Notes: generated by a model from the sequence alone, not told the origin. DNA of 18,288 nucleotides from Spongospora subterranea (GCA_900404475.1 OUQQ01000623.1:1-18288), one strand, 5' to 3'. Shown: positions 1 through 9,702, numbered from the stretch's first letter. Translations and numbers: made by a program.

Positions 1-43
1 AATCAGGCCAGTGAATGGGCCGGTTAATTCACACACTACCAGC

Positions 44-117
44 GGCCTACAGAAAACACTGGCCGCACTAACTGGCCGCAGTTTCTTGGCTAGTGTGGCC
101 AGTGTTTTCTGTAGGCC
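44..117. repeat. Inverted repeat / hairpin
   Basis: Positions 44-64 (GGCCTACAGAAAACACTGGCC) are perfectly complementary to 97-117. The match extends inward to 70 and 91 with one mismatch, giving two 27-bp arms around a 20-nt loop. The loop side also carries a 9-bp direct repeat, ACTGGCCGC at 58-66 and 71-79. The structure could be the end of a foldback element or a terminator-like hairpin. No flanking duplication or neighbouring transposase was found, so its nature is open. Confidence 0.9.
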
Positions 118-146
118 CGTATAATATGGCGGAGGGGGTGAAAACT

Positions 147-166
147 GGAATGGCCAGGAATGGCCA
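147..166. repeat. 10-bp tandem duplication GGAATGGCCA
   Basis: GGAATGGCCA occurs twice back to back. It lies just downstream of the hairpin in a stretch rich in the palindrome TGGCCA (also near 56-100, 190 and 665). It may be part of the same repetitive unit; no function is evident. Confidence 0.6.
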
Positions 167-319
167 AAAAAATGTCGCACTTGATCCGGATGGCCACTGG
201 ATCGTGTGCAAATTCGATAATACACGGATTGTATGCAGGCATCCGTTTGCTGTTGGACTTCTCAATCGGTGGATATTTAACCAATCTAAGCGAAATGTTT
301 TGTTAGAACTGCGACCCAC

Positions 320-1480
320 ATGCGTTCTGTTGAAGGCAGTCGATCTTCAAGACTGATTACCTCGTATTTTACAGCAGCGAGGAGTAGCGACGTTGTTCTA
401 GAGGCAGATGAGGTTGTGGTGTCAGGCAATCCCTCTGCTGTGAAAGAAAATCGCACTTGCCTGGACGGAATGCAGTCTCGTTTAGCGTCTTGTCCGTTTA
501 CACGAAAGTACGGTTGTATTCAGTCTGAATGGGGTTTTCGCTCCTTTGCTGGCGTCATGCATGTTTTGAGCTGCGATGGTAAAATTCTGAAGGATCCCGT
601 ATTGCGATAAGTGCAGCCATAGGAGGCATTCGGGTCGGGTGTGAGTCGGAACCGATTTGAACAAATGGCCAAACTTGTGCTGACCGGCAGAAAATATGTG
701 TCATTGAAATTACAGCTGTAAAGAATTTCTTGCATTCGTCCAAGAGACACAGCAACTCCCGCCCGAAAGCATCTGATGCTGCACGCTAAACAATGGCTTT
801 CTTATGTCAGTTCCGTTGAGGGATTCAAAGATCGTTTGGGTTCTGCAAATATGAGTTTGGGAGAAGGACAGGAGGTTATCGGTGTAAATGAAATCATGGA
901 TAAGTTCGCTCACCTATATGCGACGAACACTGAGATTCGTGAATCGTTGCTGCTGTGCATGCTCCGATCTATGGTTTCTCGGTCGAATGGCCAGATGAAC
1001 GCCCCACTTGAATCATTGTTGGTGGACTTTTATCTGATGCTTGCATCTTATGGCAGGACCATCTTGGCGTCATATACAACGGATTTCGGCTGCTGCTGTT
1101 AGTCAATGGTTTTGTCCAACGTCATGAACGCGTTCCGGTTTTGATTTGTAATGTCATAGACTTCTGTGTCCTCAACACAGAGGTCCGGCAATATTTACAG
1201 ACGTATTATCCATTACGTGGAGGGATTACGGTCGGAAACGACATCTTCGGTATCTTTATCATTCGACGCCACAATAACTGTCCCGGCTTTGATTACACTC
1301 TCTGAATTGAACCGAAACAGTTGCTTGGCCGACGGTCTGTCGGAATGCTTCTCAGTCGTTACACCCATATCTTCAATGCCCATCCAGCGCCATCTTGTTC
1401 TCATTTTGAACGTTGGGGAATGTAGTCCCGCAGCGTTATCTCGGACTACCGTTGCGAATCGCAAGATCCCTGAGTTTTTT
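320..1480 (+). pseudogene. Broken coding relic, family not recognised
   Basis: Several plus-strand open segments follow one another in different frames: 320-610, about 635-720, 776-1102 and 1166-1480. Read in order they give protein-like text rather than noise: amphipathic helical stretches around 776-1080 (for example LESLLVDFYLMLASYGRT), then a hydrophobic strand with an acidic residue, SVSLSFDATITVPAL, at about 1245-1290. An aspartate at the end of a beta strand in this style is common as the first acidic residue of DDE/RNase H-fold transposases, so a DNA-transposon origin is possible; that is inference only. Internal stops (for example near 608 and 718) and frame changes show it is not functional as it stands. 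No intron sites that would rescue it were identified. Confidence 0.35.
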
Positions 1481-1505
1481 CTCTCATTTTATCAAATAAT
1501 TCAGT

Positions 1506-1724
1506 CCTGTTTTTCCTATATTTCTAAATTGCACCTGGCTACTCCAGTGCGTCCCGCTAAACAGGGGTGTCAGAGCATCTCCACCGCGTCCCTAAATTTG
1601 TCCCCACGCACTTTTTTGAAGTCTTTGGGGACAAACTTTATCCCCACCGCAGTCCCCAAAAAAACTCCGAAATCGACCCCAAATTTTGGGGCCTGCCGAT
1701 AGAGTACTTTGGCCAAAAAACACT
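1506..1724 (+). repeat. Dispersed repeat R1, copy with internal insertion
   Basis: The flanks of this stretch (1506-1555 and 1694-1724) match 3265-3350, including the exact string TGCCGATAGAGTACTTTGGCC. Between them R1 carries about 138 bp (1556-1693) absent from the second copy. The inserted part contains CAGAGCATCTCCACCGCGTC, inverted motifs AAATTTGTCCCCA (1594-1606) and TGGGGACAAACTT (1625-1637), and the near-palindrome CCCCAAATTTTGGGG. This suggests a small nested MITE-like insertion, but no clean terminal inverted repeat or target duplication was found. Confidence 0.65.
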
Positions 1725-1969
1725 ACATACACAGTAGCGGCAATTATCAACAAACGAAGTTTTAAGGTAGACGAGGAATCAGGTATTCAATAACTTAAAT
1801 TGTTTATGACGAAACAAACCTTGAGAATTTCTGGACGCTTGGTCAGCACCAATTTCGCTCCGTTGCTCCGCCTTAATATCCTCCTGAGTTGACCATATAA
1901 ATCCTCTTGGTCTAAAGGAATTATGACATCATGTGGAATTCAAGTTTGTTAACACAATGGAGACGGGTT

Positions 1970-2904
1970 GCCTTAGAATGAGTTAAGCCCAACGCGAAAG
2001 CATTTCAGCACAAACATTGATTTGCCTGGAATGTAATCGCCCATCCCAATACGGGACCTTTGAACGAAGAACTGAAAGAAGCCGAAGGTCCATGACTTTG
2101 CTCGGATAATGATTTGCGAAGTTCGCTGTGGTGAACTTGCGTTATTATTATAGAATATGTCTTTGCACAAGCGTCAGTATAAACACATCGAATTGAATCT
2201 TCTCGTGCATGTGATAAAGTTGTAGAATGAGATCGTTGATAGTGGCTCTAAAGGAGTCTTCATGGATTGAATCCCATGCAAGAAAAGATATCAGAATCCT
2301 ACTGCAGCGAACTTGCTGCGTTTCTTTGTTTCAGCCAGAATATTTTCGTGTAATTATCGGAGGGGCTGGATAAGCGGTTTGAATTTAGGAATATGTGAAC
2401 TTAGCCACGTAGATGCACATACATATTGCATTAAATCAGCAGCGGTTCTTGGAACTGGAATGTTGGTGAATGCAGATATCCTCGAAGGATCATGACGGCA
2501 ACAGTGTTCTGAATAGATTGTTTCCACAATATTTGGCTTCAAATGAAGCGTTCAGCTTAAGACCACAATGATTCTGGTGTTGGAGAATGTGCCAAAAGAT
2601 CGTCAATCCATATCAAAAGTTGGTTCATCGATAAAACACCTCGAAATATCTGATCCATACCACGTTGGAATGCGAAAACCGATTTTGTGGTGCCTTGTGG
2701 TAAACGACATGTGGTGACAGTTCCGAACGCTGTAATCATGGATTGAGATTCTATAGCACCAGCAATGGGAAACTGCCAGAAACCTTTGAAAGCGTCAAAA
2801 ACGGCATGAACGCGAGAGGTAGATAAAGTACCAGTCATACTCAAATAAAACCAAACGTTTGAGAAATGACTTAGGTACTCGCAGATCAACGACTGACCGA
2901 ACAC
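1970..2904 (-). pseudogene. Gypsy-A: Ty3/Gypsy RT to RNase H remnant
   Basis: On the minus strand, 2904-2566 encodes a reverse-transcriptase palm: VFDAFKGFWQFPI with the first catalytic Asp (residue 37), then LPQG, FQRGM and WIDDLL with the Asp pair (residues 101-102). After a short gap and frame change, 2542-2354 encodes the RT connection region (RISAFTNIPVPRTAADLMQ, then a WLSSHIPKFKPLIQPL segment). Further on, 2230-1980 has weak RNase H-like pieces in changing frames. The WIDDLL motif and connection sequence set it apart from the chromodomain element at 13.3-16.7 kb. It is dead: the segment between the palm and the connection is missing, frames shift, and no LTR is visible. It shares its RT with an inverted copy at 2940-3248. 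Confidence 0.8.
2566..2765 (-). repeat. Left arm of inverted RT duplication
   Basis: The reverse complement of this segment matches 2940-3139. Over the 180 bp compared directly (2581-2760 against 2945-3124) there are 15 mismatches, about 92% identity, with only one mismatch in the last 60 bp. Arms of about 200 bp are separated by about 175 bp (2766-2939), so a transcript across the locus could form a long hairpin. Confidence 0.9.
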
Positions 2905-2939
2905 TTGGATTGGTCCCAGATTTAGAAACGCAAAACACG

Positions 2940-3248
2940 GGAATGGTGTTATAGAATCTCAATCCATGATGACACCATTCGGGATTGTCACCACATGTCG
3001 TTTAGCACAGGGCAACACCACCTCGGTCTTCGCATTCTAACGTGGTATGGATCAGATATTTCGAGGTGTTTTATCGATGAACCAACTTTTGATATGGATT
3101 GACGATATTTTGGCACATTCTCCAAAACCAGAATCATTGCTTTACATTTTCAAAGCAGTTTTTGTTCAATGCCATGAGTTTGATCTCAAGCTGAACGCGT
3201 CACGATGCTCTTTCTACCTCCACAACGATGCTTTTTCTACCTCCACAG
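2940..3248 (+). pseudogene. Gypsy-A RT palm, inverted second copy
   Basis: The plus strand here encodes the same RT palm segment as the minus strand at 2766-2566: RGMDQIFRGVLSMNQLL, then WIDDIL with its two Asp residues. It continues beyond the other copy into FDLKLNASRCSFYL, the usual Lys/Cys-containing stretch after the palm. An in-frame TAA at 3038-3040 replaces the glutamine codon of the other copy, and a 23-bp tandem duplication at 3203-3248 breaks the frame. It is a fragment only, with no LTR, protease or integrase attached. Downstream it runs into repeat R2. Confidence 0.85.
3203..3248. repeat. 23-bp tandem duplication
   Basis: The unit at 3203-3225 is repeated at 3226-3248 with two differences. 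Because 23 is not a multiple of three, it shifts the RT reading frame of the plus-strand Gypsy-A copy. It looks like simple local duplication after inactivation. Confidence 0.85.
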
Positions 3249-3264
3249 CGTTAGCTCGGACAAT

Positions 3265-3350
3265 CCTTTTTTTCCCATCTTTTTACTTTCACATGGCTAC
3301 TCCAATACTGAGGCGTCCCTGCCGATAGAGTACTTTGGCCGAATAACGCT
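3265..3350 (+). repeat. Dispersed repeat R2, short copy
   Basis: Second copy of the repeat at 1506-1724, in the same orientation but without the roughly 138-bp insertion. Shared strings include TGGCTACTCCA, GCGTCCC and TGCCGATAGAGTACTTTGGCC. The two direct copies bracket the inverted Gypsy-A fragments, so ectopic recombination between them could delete or duplicate that block. Confidence 0.65.
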
Positions 3351-3489
3351 GGGGGAACTATATTCCCCTCGTTCAAATGAGAGCAAGACTCATCACTGTA
3401 CTCTAGAGAGTTTCAAGTGCCGAACCAGAACGTTGGCGCTGAATGGGTCTGAAGTCTCCGGCCGCAGGTCAGTTGCGCATAGACGATGA

Positions 3490-4245
3490 CAAGAAATCCG
3501 AAAAAACATCAAACGAGCAATTGTTTCAGTTTATTCGTCCTGTGTTACAGGAGGCTTCATCTGGCATGAAAACTTTACTCTCGAGCCTGTGGCGTCGTGG
3601 GTTTCCAATGGTCGATATTTTACGAGCCCACCGATTCTCTTTCGGACTGTACCTCGTTGTATTGTGAAAAACGAAACGCCAACGATCACGCCCTCCGCTT
3701 GTTTAGATCCAGCTAAACTGGACATTGCTGATTCGAATGCTGCCGTCATTGCTATTTTATCTTTATTCTCACATTTAGCTTGGTCGCTTGCCCAGCCTGA
3801 TGATTATTCCAACTTTGATTTTCCAGAGACTTGTTTGGAAACATGCTCAGACCAAATCTGCCCTAGACCCTTTCCAAGCTGGTTTTAATGCCCACACAAT
3901 GATTTCGACCCTGTTTAAATTACTTGATTCGATTTTATCTGGGCCAAATGCTACTATCGAAATTGCTCGTCGTGCAATTACTTGTCTCCCAGATTGTTCG
4001 ATTTCTCTTTCTCGCAACCTTCAGCAACATCGTTTTTTTGCAAAGCCGTTGGAATCAGCGAGAAGAGCGCTAAAGGAGTGTATATGAAAGACTATGGTAA
4101 ATACAGGTTGGTCAAATCTATTGGTTCCGAGATGCCGATAAAAGACCTCCGAGTTCATTCAATTTCGGTTCGACAATCGGCAATGGGTGGTGCTTTCGCC
4201 ATTTGTTTTCCGAATATGACCAATATCGCTACAGTCCTTGACTGA
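3490..4245 (+). pseudogene. Broken coding relic, family not recognised
   Basis: Frame 1 is open from about 3490 to 3888 (about 130 codons) and frame 2 from 3788 to 4087 (100 codons), both unusually long for this stop-rich region. Frame 1 reads as ordinary protein, with WHENFTLEPVASWVSNGRYF followed by SPPILFRTVPR and TPTITPSACLDPAKLD. Frame 2 has IFQRLVWKHAQTKSALDPF followed by an AGFNAHTMISTLFKLLDSI helix. A single frameshift near 3790 would join them. A third segment (4084-4245) follows after a stop. I could not assign a family. The QAGF string recalls LINE reverse transcriptases, but no YxDD or other RT motif accompanies it. A degenerate transposon or gene-family fragment is most likely. 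Confidence 0.35.
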
Positions 4246-4249
4246 TACC

Positions 4250-5999
4250 TGAATGTTGTTGCCAAAGACGGTCTTCAATGGATCAATTGCACATTACAAC
4301 ATGAACCTCCAATACGCAGCTTGTTTTGATCAAAGATTTCAGAAGTTTTCGCAATGTTGAAAAAGTTGCGAAGACCTCCGATGTTTTCAAACAAAACACA
4401 ATAAAACCGAATAAAACCAGGATTTATTATAAATATTTTTGTTAACAACGGTACCGTTAGGTTATTATCATTGTAGGCCCGTTATTGGGGGAAGCGGATT
4501 CGTCATTGCCACCAAAAGGGGCAATCTGCGATCAACTCTAAAACTGTAAAACGAGCATATCCAATATTCGAGTTGTTGGACAGCTAAACTGCATGATCGA
4601 ACGAGCGCTGTCAGATCAACGGTAAGTTTCGATTAGTTTCGTTTCGTTGATCCTAAACATCGTCTGAGTAAATCAGAGAATGAGTTTAACAGTTCAGTTC
4701 AGCTCTCAGTTCTGACATATATAGTCTATCAGGTCCCGGTCATCATCGAAATGGAAGTCAACTTTTTTTGTTGAAAACATCAATGATTATGGACTCTCAA
4801 GAATTGCATTGTTCAAATTCACCAATCACTCTCGCTTTTGATTCGAATGATTTTTGCAATAAGGCTTACATCGGCACCATTTTAACTCAAAAGGATCCTT
4901 GCTGGGTCTAGTACATTTCGTCTACCGAGCAACCAACGCATATTTTCCTCAAATCCCAAGACGCTTCAATATCTCTAACGTGGGTTGGGAAGACGGTTAA
5001 CATTCAGCTTGTGATGTGAGTGTTCATTGAATATCAGTTGATCCTATCGTGATTGCATCCTGGCGCCAATTTCCTGCCTTCGTCAGTCGATAGGCAATCT
5101 CTTGTTTTGTTCACAATGCTTTACGATGTCGACCACTATCTCGAAATCACACTCAACCGTTGCTGATCTTTTACTATATAGCAATGTCTGCTGGTTCTGG
5201 AGTGCACCTGCTTCAATATCTGTCTCAATGTTTGATTGCCCGTTCCGATCATTCTTTCACTGCATTCCAGATCCCAGAAGCGGTGTTGGTAATCTCATTG
5301 ACAGTCCAGGATTGCAATCAAACACATCAGTTTGATATTCGGTACGGGTTTCAAATCTGAACTACTCAGTTCTACTACAAATCGCATTTATATTCATGTC
5401 GGGAAGTCAGCTGTTCAGAAACTATGTTGTAATACGAAGGAGATTCGGTAAAAAGAATATCCCTGACTGTTATCACAATCTGAAGATTCGGCAGTTGATG
5501 AGATCACCCATTCCGACGAGGCCAATTCTCTCGAATCTAATCCATAAAAATGGGAATCGCGTAAAATGGAAATCGCGTTGAAAGGATTTTCTCCATTTTG
5601 TTCGCGAGAATAAAGTTAGGGTCCTCGATTATGTCCGGGTTCATGAACAAGCCGTTTGGAGATCTTGTCGGCCAATGGCAATATCATTCAAGTCATGGTA
5701 CGCCAATCAGCATTTCCTTCCCGGTTAGGCAGTTCTGGTCGTGATCAACGATCTCGACTGATTTGCGCTAAACGATTCTACAGATGCACCTTCTGAAACT
5801 ACGAGCAATAAACAAGACGACCTTGTGATGTGAGAACAACATATTGTGTGGTATTCAGCACAGTTTATGGTGCCATAGAATAAAGCGGTGCAGTTTAGAT
5901 TGTGGAGAACCCTCTTTTCAATCTGCAGTGAGGTTTCAACTCTTGTCAGGTTCTTGGTCACCTCAGTCGGGGAATTTGCAGTGTTGTGGTGAAGTGAAT
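4250..5999. other. No recognisable gene
   Basis: Only short overlapping ORFs occur on both strands. Two details were noted. TGTAGGCCCGT near 4474 is shared with 110-120 beside the hairpin at the window start. A plus-strand stretch at 4830-4960 (FDSNDF, then AYIGTILTQKD) faintly resembles the start of a Gypsy RNase H, but its catalytic context is too weak to call. The segment around 4574-4719 starts TG and ends CA, like an LTR, but has no second copy in the window. Confidence 0.5.
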
Positions 6000-6059
6000 G
6001 GTGTCCATATTGGATAAAAGGGTTTGAACTGTCACGAGATAACAATGAGTTCCGGCTGA

Positions 6060-6931
6060 CCTGAATCCGGATTCGTACGAAAGTAATGTCTCCGACTAGT
6101 GTAATAGCACTTGTGAGAGAATGTTTCAAACGCGACTTGCTCTGCTGATGTCGCTTCAATCGGCGGCTTCCTTGTGGATTTGATAGCTAGCATCGTTCAA
6201 GAGAGTCGAGAGCCTTGCGAAACTCTGCTCCATGATTGAAATGTTGAAGACCTTCTCGAGGCAGACGACGACAATACCTTATCATGAGAGCGATAGGTTT
6301 TAAGAACCCTGTGATCATGGCAACTAGTGCGAATCCAATATTATCACGACCCTTTTGGTTGATCACCATATTTACCAAATGAACCAGACTTGGTCATTCT
6401 TGAAAAGCATACCGAATAGGGGTGCTGTGAATTTCAACAAACAAGATGTGGTGGTTGACTGCATTAACTGTTGCCGGTGACGAAATGCTGTTGAATACGC
6501 AGAGGAGCACACAATTGGATAACTTCGTTATTGATATGTGAACCTTGATTGGCAACGTGCTGAAAGACGAGATATCGTTTGAAGCAGTCGATCAACGCTT
6601 TGACAATTGTACATCAATCGGCGACCTCGCAGCGCTCTATTAAACAGCGGTGCTCAGGTCGCTTCTTAACGACGAACGCGCATTCACATAGCATATATGT
6701 ATCGACGACGTGTTTTGGCGAGCAACAAACAGTGATAATGATGACCTTGTGGGGTTGATTGCATTGTATATCGTAATCAAATGGTCGCGGGATCATGAAG
6801 TCCCTGAACCAAAAGACGTTGCAGACACTTGTCGATGAACCACTAGCAAACGGCAGGAAGTCCTCATGCAGAACCTGGTTCATAATCGACCACCAGAAGG
6901 TGTGAGAAAGGTTCAAATCAGCCAATGACAT
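6060..6931 (-). pseudogene. Gypsy-B: Ty3/Gypsy integrase remnant
   Basis: Minus-strand segments, read in order with frame changes, follow an integrase: IPRPFDYDI and QPHK (about 6790-6740, the link after the zinc finger), then KALIDCFKRY and VANQGSHINNEVIQ (about 6590-6510), then HFVTGNS, and LVHLVNMVINQKGRDNIG (about 6390-6330). VANQGSH corresponds to the usual (V/I)SDQGSH second catalytic site, with Asp replaced by Asn. A region with KSRLKHS and LVGDI (about 6150-6090) fits the C-terminal non-catalytic part. It is broken by several stops. The RNase H C-terminal motif just upstream (about 7000-6965) shows it was once a larger pol. The assignment is by motif only, with moderate confidence. 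Confidence 0.55.
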
Positions 6932-6967
6932 GATCTGATATTCCTATTGCTTTCAGGAACTGATATA

Positions 6968-6993
6968 CCATCACGTGGAGAGATGTTGTGCTC
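6968..6993 (-). repeat. Inverted repeat, RNase H C-terminal motif (copy 1)
   Basis: CCATCACGTGGAGAGATGTT and the six bases after it form a 26-mer that matches the reverse complement of 7835-7860 at 25 of 26 positions. Read on the minus strand it encodes GEHNISPRDG, resembling the GE-N-W-AD region at the end of Gypsy RNase H domains. The conserved coding motif explains the repeat. Confidence 0.8.
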
Positions 6994-7469
6994 CCCAATA
7001 AACGACTGAGGTGAATTGCGGATCAGTTGGATAATGAAAATGATCGGCAATCTGGACAGATTCGTGCATAACGCGACGGCTCTCTTCAAGTTTGACGTAT
7101 TTAACTCTTCACTGCAGCTTCAACGTATGAGATTTCGCTGACCGAATCCCACGCTTTGATTCTATCACAAGGCGTTCTCTAAAGCTTGTGGTTTCATCGC
7201 GGCAGTGTTTGCTTGTTCAATACTATCGATGCCAATCTCGTTGCAAGACAGCACTGCACAACAAACCATGAGGCTCTTTGCCAACACAGCCACGCTTGGT
7301 GATGTTGCCTCATTATTTTGCCACCACCAGGACAGCATTCTCAACCATCGACGATAGAACATGATGTGTCTTGTTTTAGGATCAGGTTCATTTCTCCTGA
7401 CATCCTGATACATTCAAGTTACGCCCTGTATCAATTATATGATGGAAAGTGATGGACAACGGAACTGAA

Positions 7470-8130
7470 TTTGTATCTCGTCAAACTTTTGATGAAACCT
7501 AATACAATGCCAGATCACAATTCCTGTTGGCCATGGGCTGTTATCTTCTTTTCAACGTGCCCACACTCCAATCATTTTCATACATTGTCATTCTATACGA
7601 AACGACTCGAGCAACTACCTCATGACGTTGATTTATCCCACTGGTTTGGGGGGATTTAGGCACCAGCTAGGGCGTGTCGGTGGGCCACAATATATCGCAT
7701 AGCATCGATTGAACTGAGATTCGCTTCCACATGTCAAACTTGAAAAACAGACGTTATGCTCGAATATTATAAGATTGCTGATCATATTCATTCATTGACC
7801 ACCAATCACAAATTTACAATTATCGTTTCTCGAAGAGCACAATATCTCTCCACGTGATGGGGAACATATTTCCTGAATGTAATCGGGAAACCAATTTTGG
7901 GTCCCATCCATTAAAATTCCTACCAAAATACGATCATCGTCTATATTGGACTATCACTTCATGTCGTTGCTGACACCGCTTAATCGGATATTGTTCCCAT
8001 TTCCTTTATGGCCGAACCGGAACCCAGGACATTAACAGGTTTATCGACAAATGTGTTATCTGTCTTGGACTCTAAGATTCTTCGACCATTTGATCACTCT
8101 ATTCGCGCGATAACTCCCCACAAGTGTTGA
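7470..8130 (+). pseudogene. Gypsy-B, second copy: RNase H end and integrase start
   Basis: The plus strand carries the same segments as the minus-strand fragment ending near 7000. EEHNISPRDGE (7832-7864) corresponds to the RNase H C-terminus. FIDKCVICLGL (about 8041-8073) matches the second half of the integrase zinc finger (CxxC). SKILRPFDHSI followed by ITPHK (about 8072-8125) matches the RPFDYDI and QPHK of the minus copy. Frames change between the pieces and stops are frequent. The two fragments lie head to head, with their meeting point around 7420-7470. Divergence is high outside the conserved motifs, so the two probably come from separate insertions of one family rather than a recent duplication. 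Confidence 0.5.
7835..7860 (+). repeat. Inverted repeat, RNase H C-terminal motif (copy 2)
   Basis: Partner of 6968-6993, with 25 of 26 bases complementary. It lies in the plus-strand Gypsy-B fragment. Confidence 0.8.
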
Positions 8131-8302
8131 GCGGAGCACTGATGCGACCTTTCAGCGAGGTCGCGTATTTCTGTTTTCGTTGTGATTGTTTTTTAAATTG
8201 CTTGCTTTTGCTGTTCTTTGAGAGCGGGACTTTTTTGTTTTGACCCGATTGATTAAGGAACGCTGTTCGGTTTGGCTGGCTGTAGATCAAACGCTGCTGT
8301 CT

Positions 8303-8321
8303 GAAAACGAAGCGTAGACTG
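8303..8321. repeat. 19-bp direct repeat, copy 1
   Basis: GAAAACGAAGCGTAGACTG is identical to 8773-8791, 470 bp away. On the minus strand both copies can be read as QSTLRF followed by different sequence. They may be homologous fragments of one element. Confidence 0.85.
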
Positions 8322-8772
8322 AAAAGTAGCTGTTCAAGTTGTTTCTACCACAGCTTTATGGGTCTTCAGCTGACTGCGTTTCAGAGTGGAAAATAGTACA
8401 TCGAGATTGCCAATGGATCGAGAGATGCTATCTATGGTACAATGTTTGGCAACAGAAGTCTGACATGACTTAGCAATAAATTGCTGAATCAGAGAAAAGA
8501 TTTTGTAAATAAGGACAGATTAGCACATTGAAACAGGTGATTGGTACCCATAGCAATTCCATCATCTATTGTGCTAGCCAATACTTTTGGCATTCGCTGT
8601 ATTGTTTCATTACAGACAACAATTATTGATTGGAACGAAACCAGCCCTCCAAATCTCCAATGATTCCTCTCGTCCGCGATCTTCCAGGTCCTTGTCGTTA
8701 TGACATCGTGAAGGGAGGCCTGGGAGGGTAAGAGTGGCAGATCTCGTTGCCCGATCAAACAATTGGCGTCGG

Positions 8773-8791
8773 GAAAACGAAGCGTAGACTG
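8773..8791. repeat. 19-bp direct repeat, copy 2
   Basis: Exact copy of 8303-8321. The flanking sequence differs. Confidence 0.85.
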
Positions 8792-9702
8792 CAACGTCCA
8801 TATATTTGCTCAGGTCCTCTACTACAAGCGATATATTGTTTATCCTCTTAAGAGGCATAGAAGCCCAACCGAACAGTAATCCTGCTTCTATATAGGGGCC
8901 AGGCCCTCAAAACACTCGTGGAAGGCTATTGTGTTTACTTGACGGTCTCCTGAAAAGCGCTAATTTTGATAATTCTGGCAATTTCCCCAAGCGCAAACCT
9001 CCATCTGCTGACCTTCACAACATGTAAGCGCCCTCCGGCCCAGGCTCTTTGAAGAACTTGTATTCACGATGTGTCAACTGAGGTTTACAATTCTCGGTAA
9101 GGATGTCGTTTTGTTGTGTGATAATGAGAATGATGCATCGTGAGTACAAGTTCCTTGAAGAGACGGGCCGCTTTTTGTCAGTATTTCATTGTCATCCGGT
9201 TGGAATTGCCGATGATTGAACGTCCGGGAATGGGACATGTTCAACAGGTGTAGGGAAGATTCAATTTCCTTCAACAATTTGCAAACCGTCGCCACCAAGT
9301 GTTCAACCTGCGAATAATTCGATCTGCAATTCGCTTTGGTCTCAAAGACCGTTGGTTAAAACAGGTTTACATACCAATCTCGTTTTTGATTCTATTCTGA
9401 TGACGTTGTGAGGATTTTCTGAGACAAAATAACGCATGATGGATCTGGTTCTGAAAAAGAGGAAATCTGACGAATTCGATATGATAAATTGATAACCACA
9501 GTACGTCAAAAATCGTGGGAAATCCATGTTTGTGGTTGGGATTTGCAGAAATTTGGAAGTCCAGGGAAGCCCTTCCAAAACTCCCCAAACTGCACAGTCT
9601 TTATTATGCATCGTTTCCAAATCAAATAACCTTTTTCAACCTAGAACTGCTTCAGATTCTGAGAAAGGACGAATATGGTCCTGAGGGAGAAGAGCACTGG
9701 TA

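Larger units (their letters stand above)
8130..9702. other. No recognisable gene; minus-strand ORF fragments
   Basis: Several minus-strand ORFs of 60-100 codons occur (8099-8290, rich in Lys/Gln/Ser; 8489-8794 and 8610-8858, overlapping; 9074-9298; 9342-9620). None shows a motif I recognise. The basic 8099-8290 product could be gag-derived. The 19-bp direct repeat at 8303 and 8773 falls here. Most likely this is further decayed transposon sequence. Confidence 0.5.

Noticed and set aside
93..356. 87-codon plus-strand ORF over the hairpin and downstream
   Set aside because: It begins inside the inverted repeat, has no recognisable motif, and overlaps ORFs of similar length on the other strand.
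3788..4087. LINE reverse transcriptase, suggested by QAGF and a following helix
   Set aside because: No YxDD, no endonuclease and no other RT block nearby; one four-residue string is not enough.
4574..4719. LTR-like segment beginning TGTTGGACAG and ending TTCTGACA
   Set aside because: No second copy, no target duplication and no convincing primer-binding site beside it; TG...CA ends alone are not evidence.
4830..5360. Gypsy RNase H on the plus strand (FDSNDF, then TILTQKD)
   Set aside because: Resemblance to the TDAS...G...Q block is too weak, an early stop follows, and no Glu or second Asp motif appears downstream.
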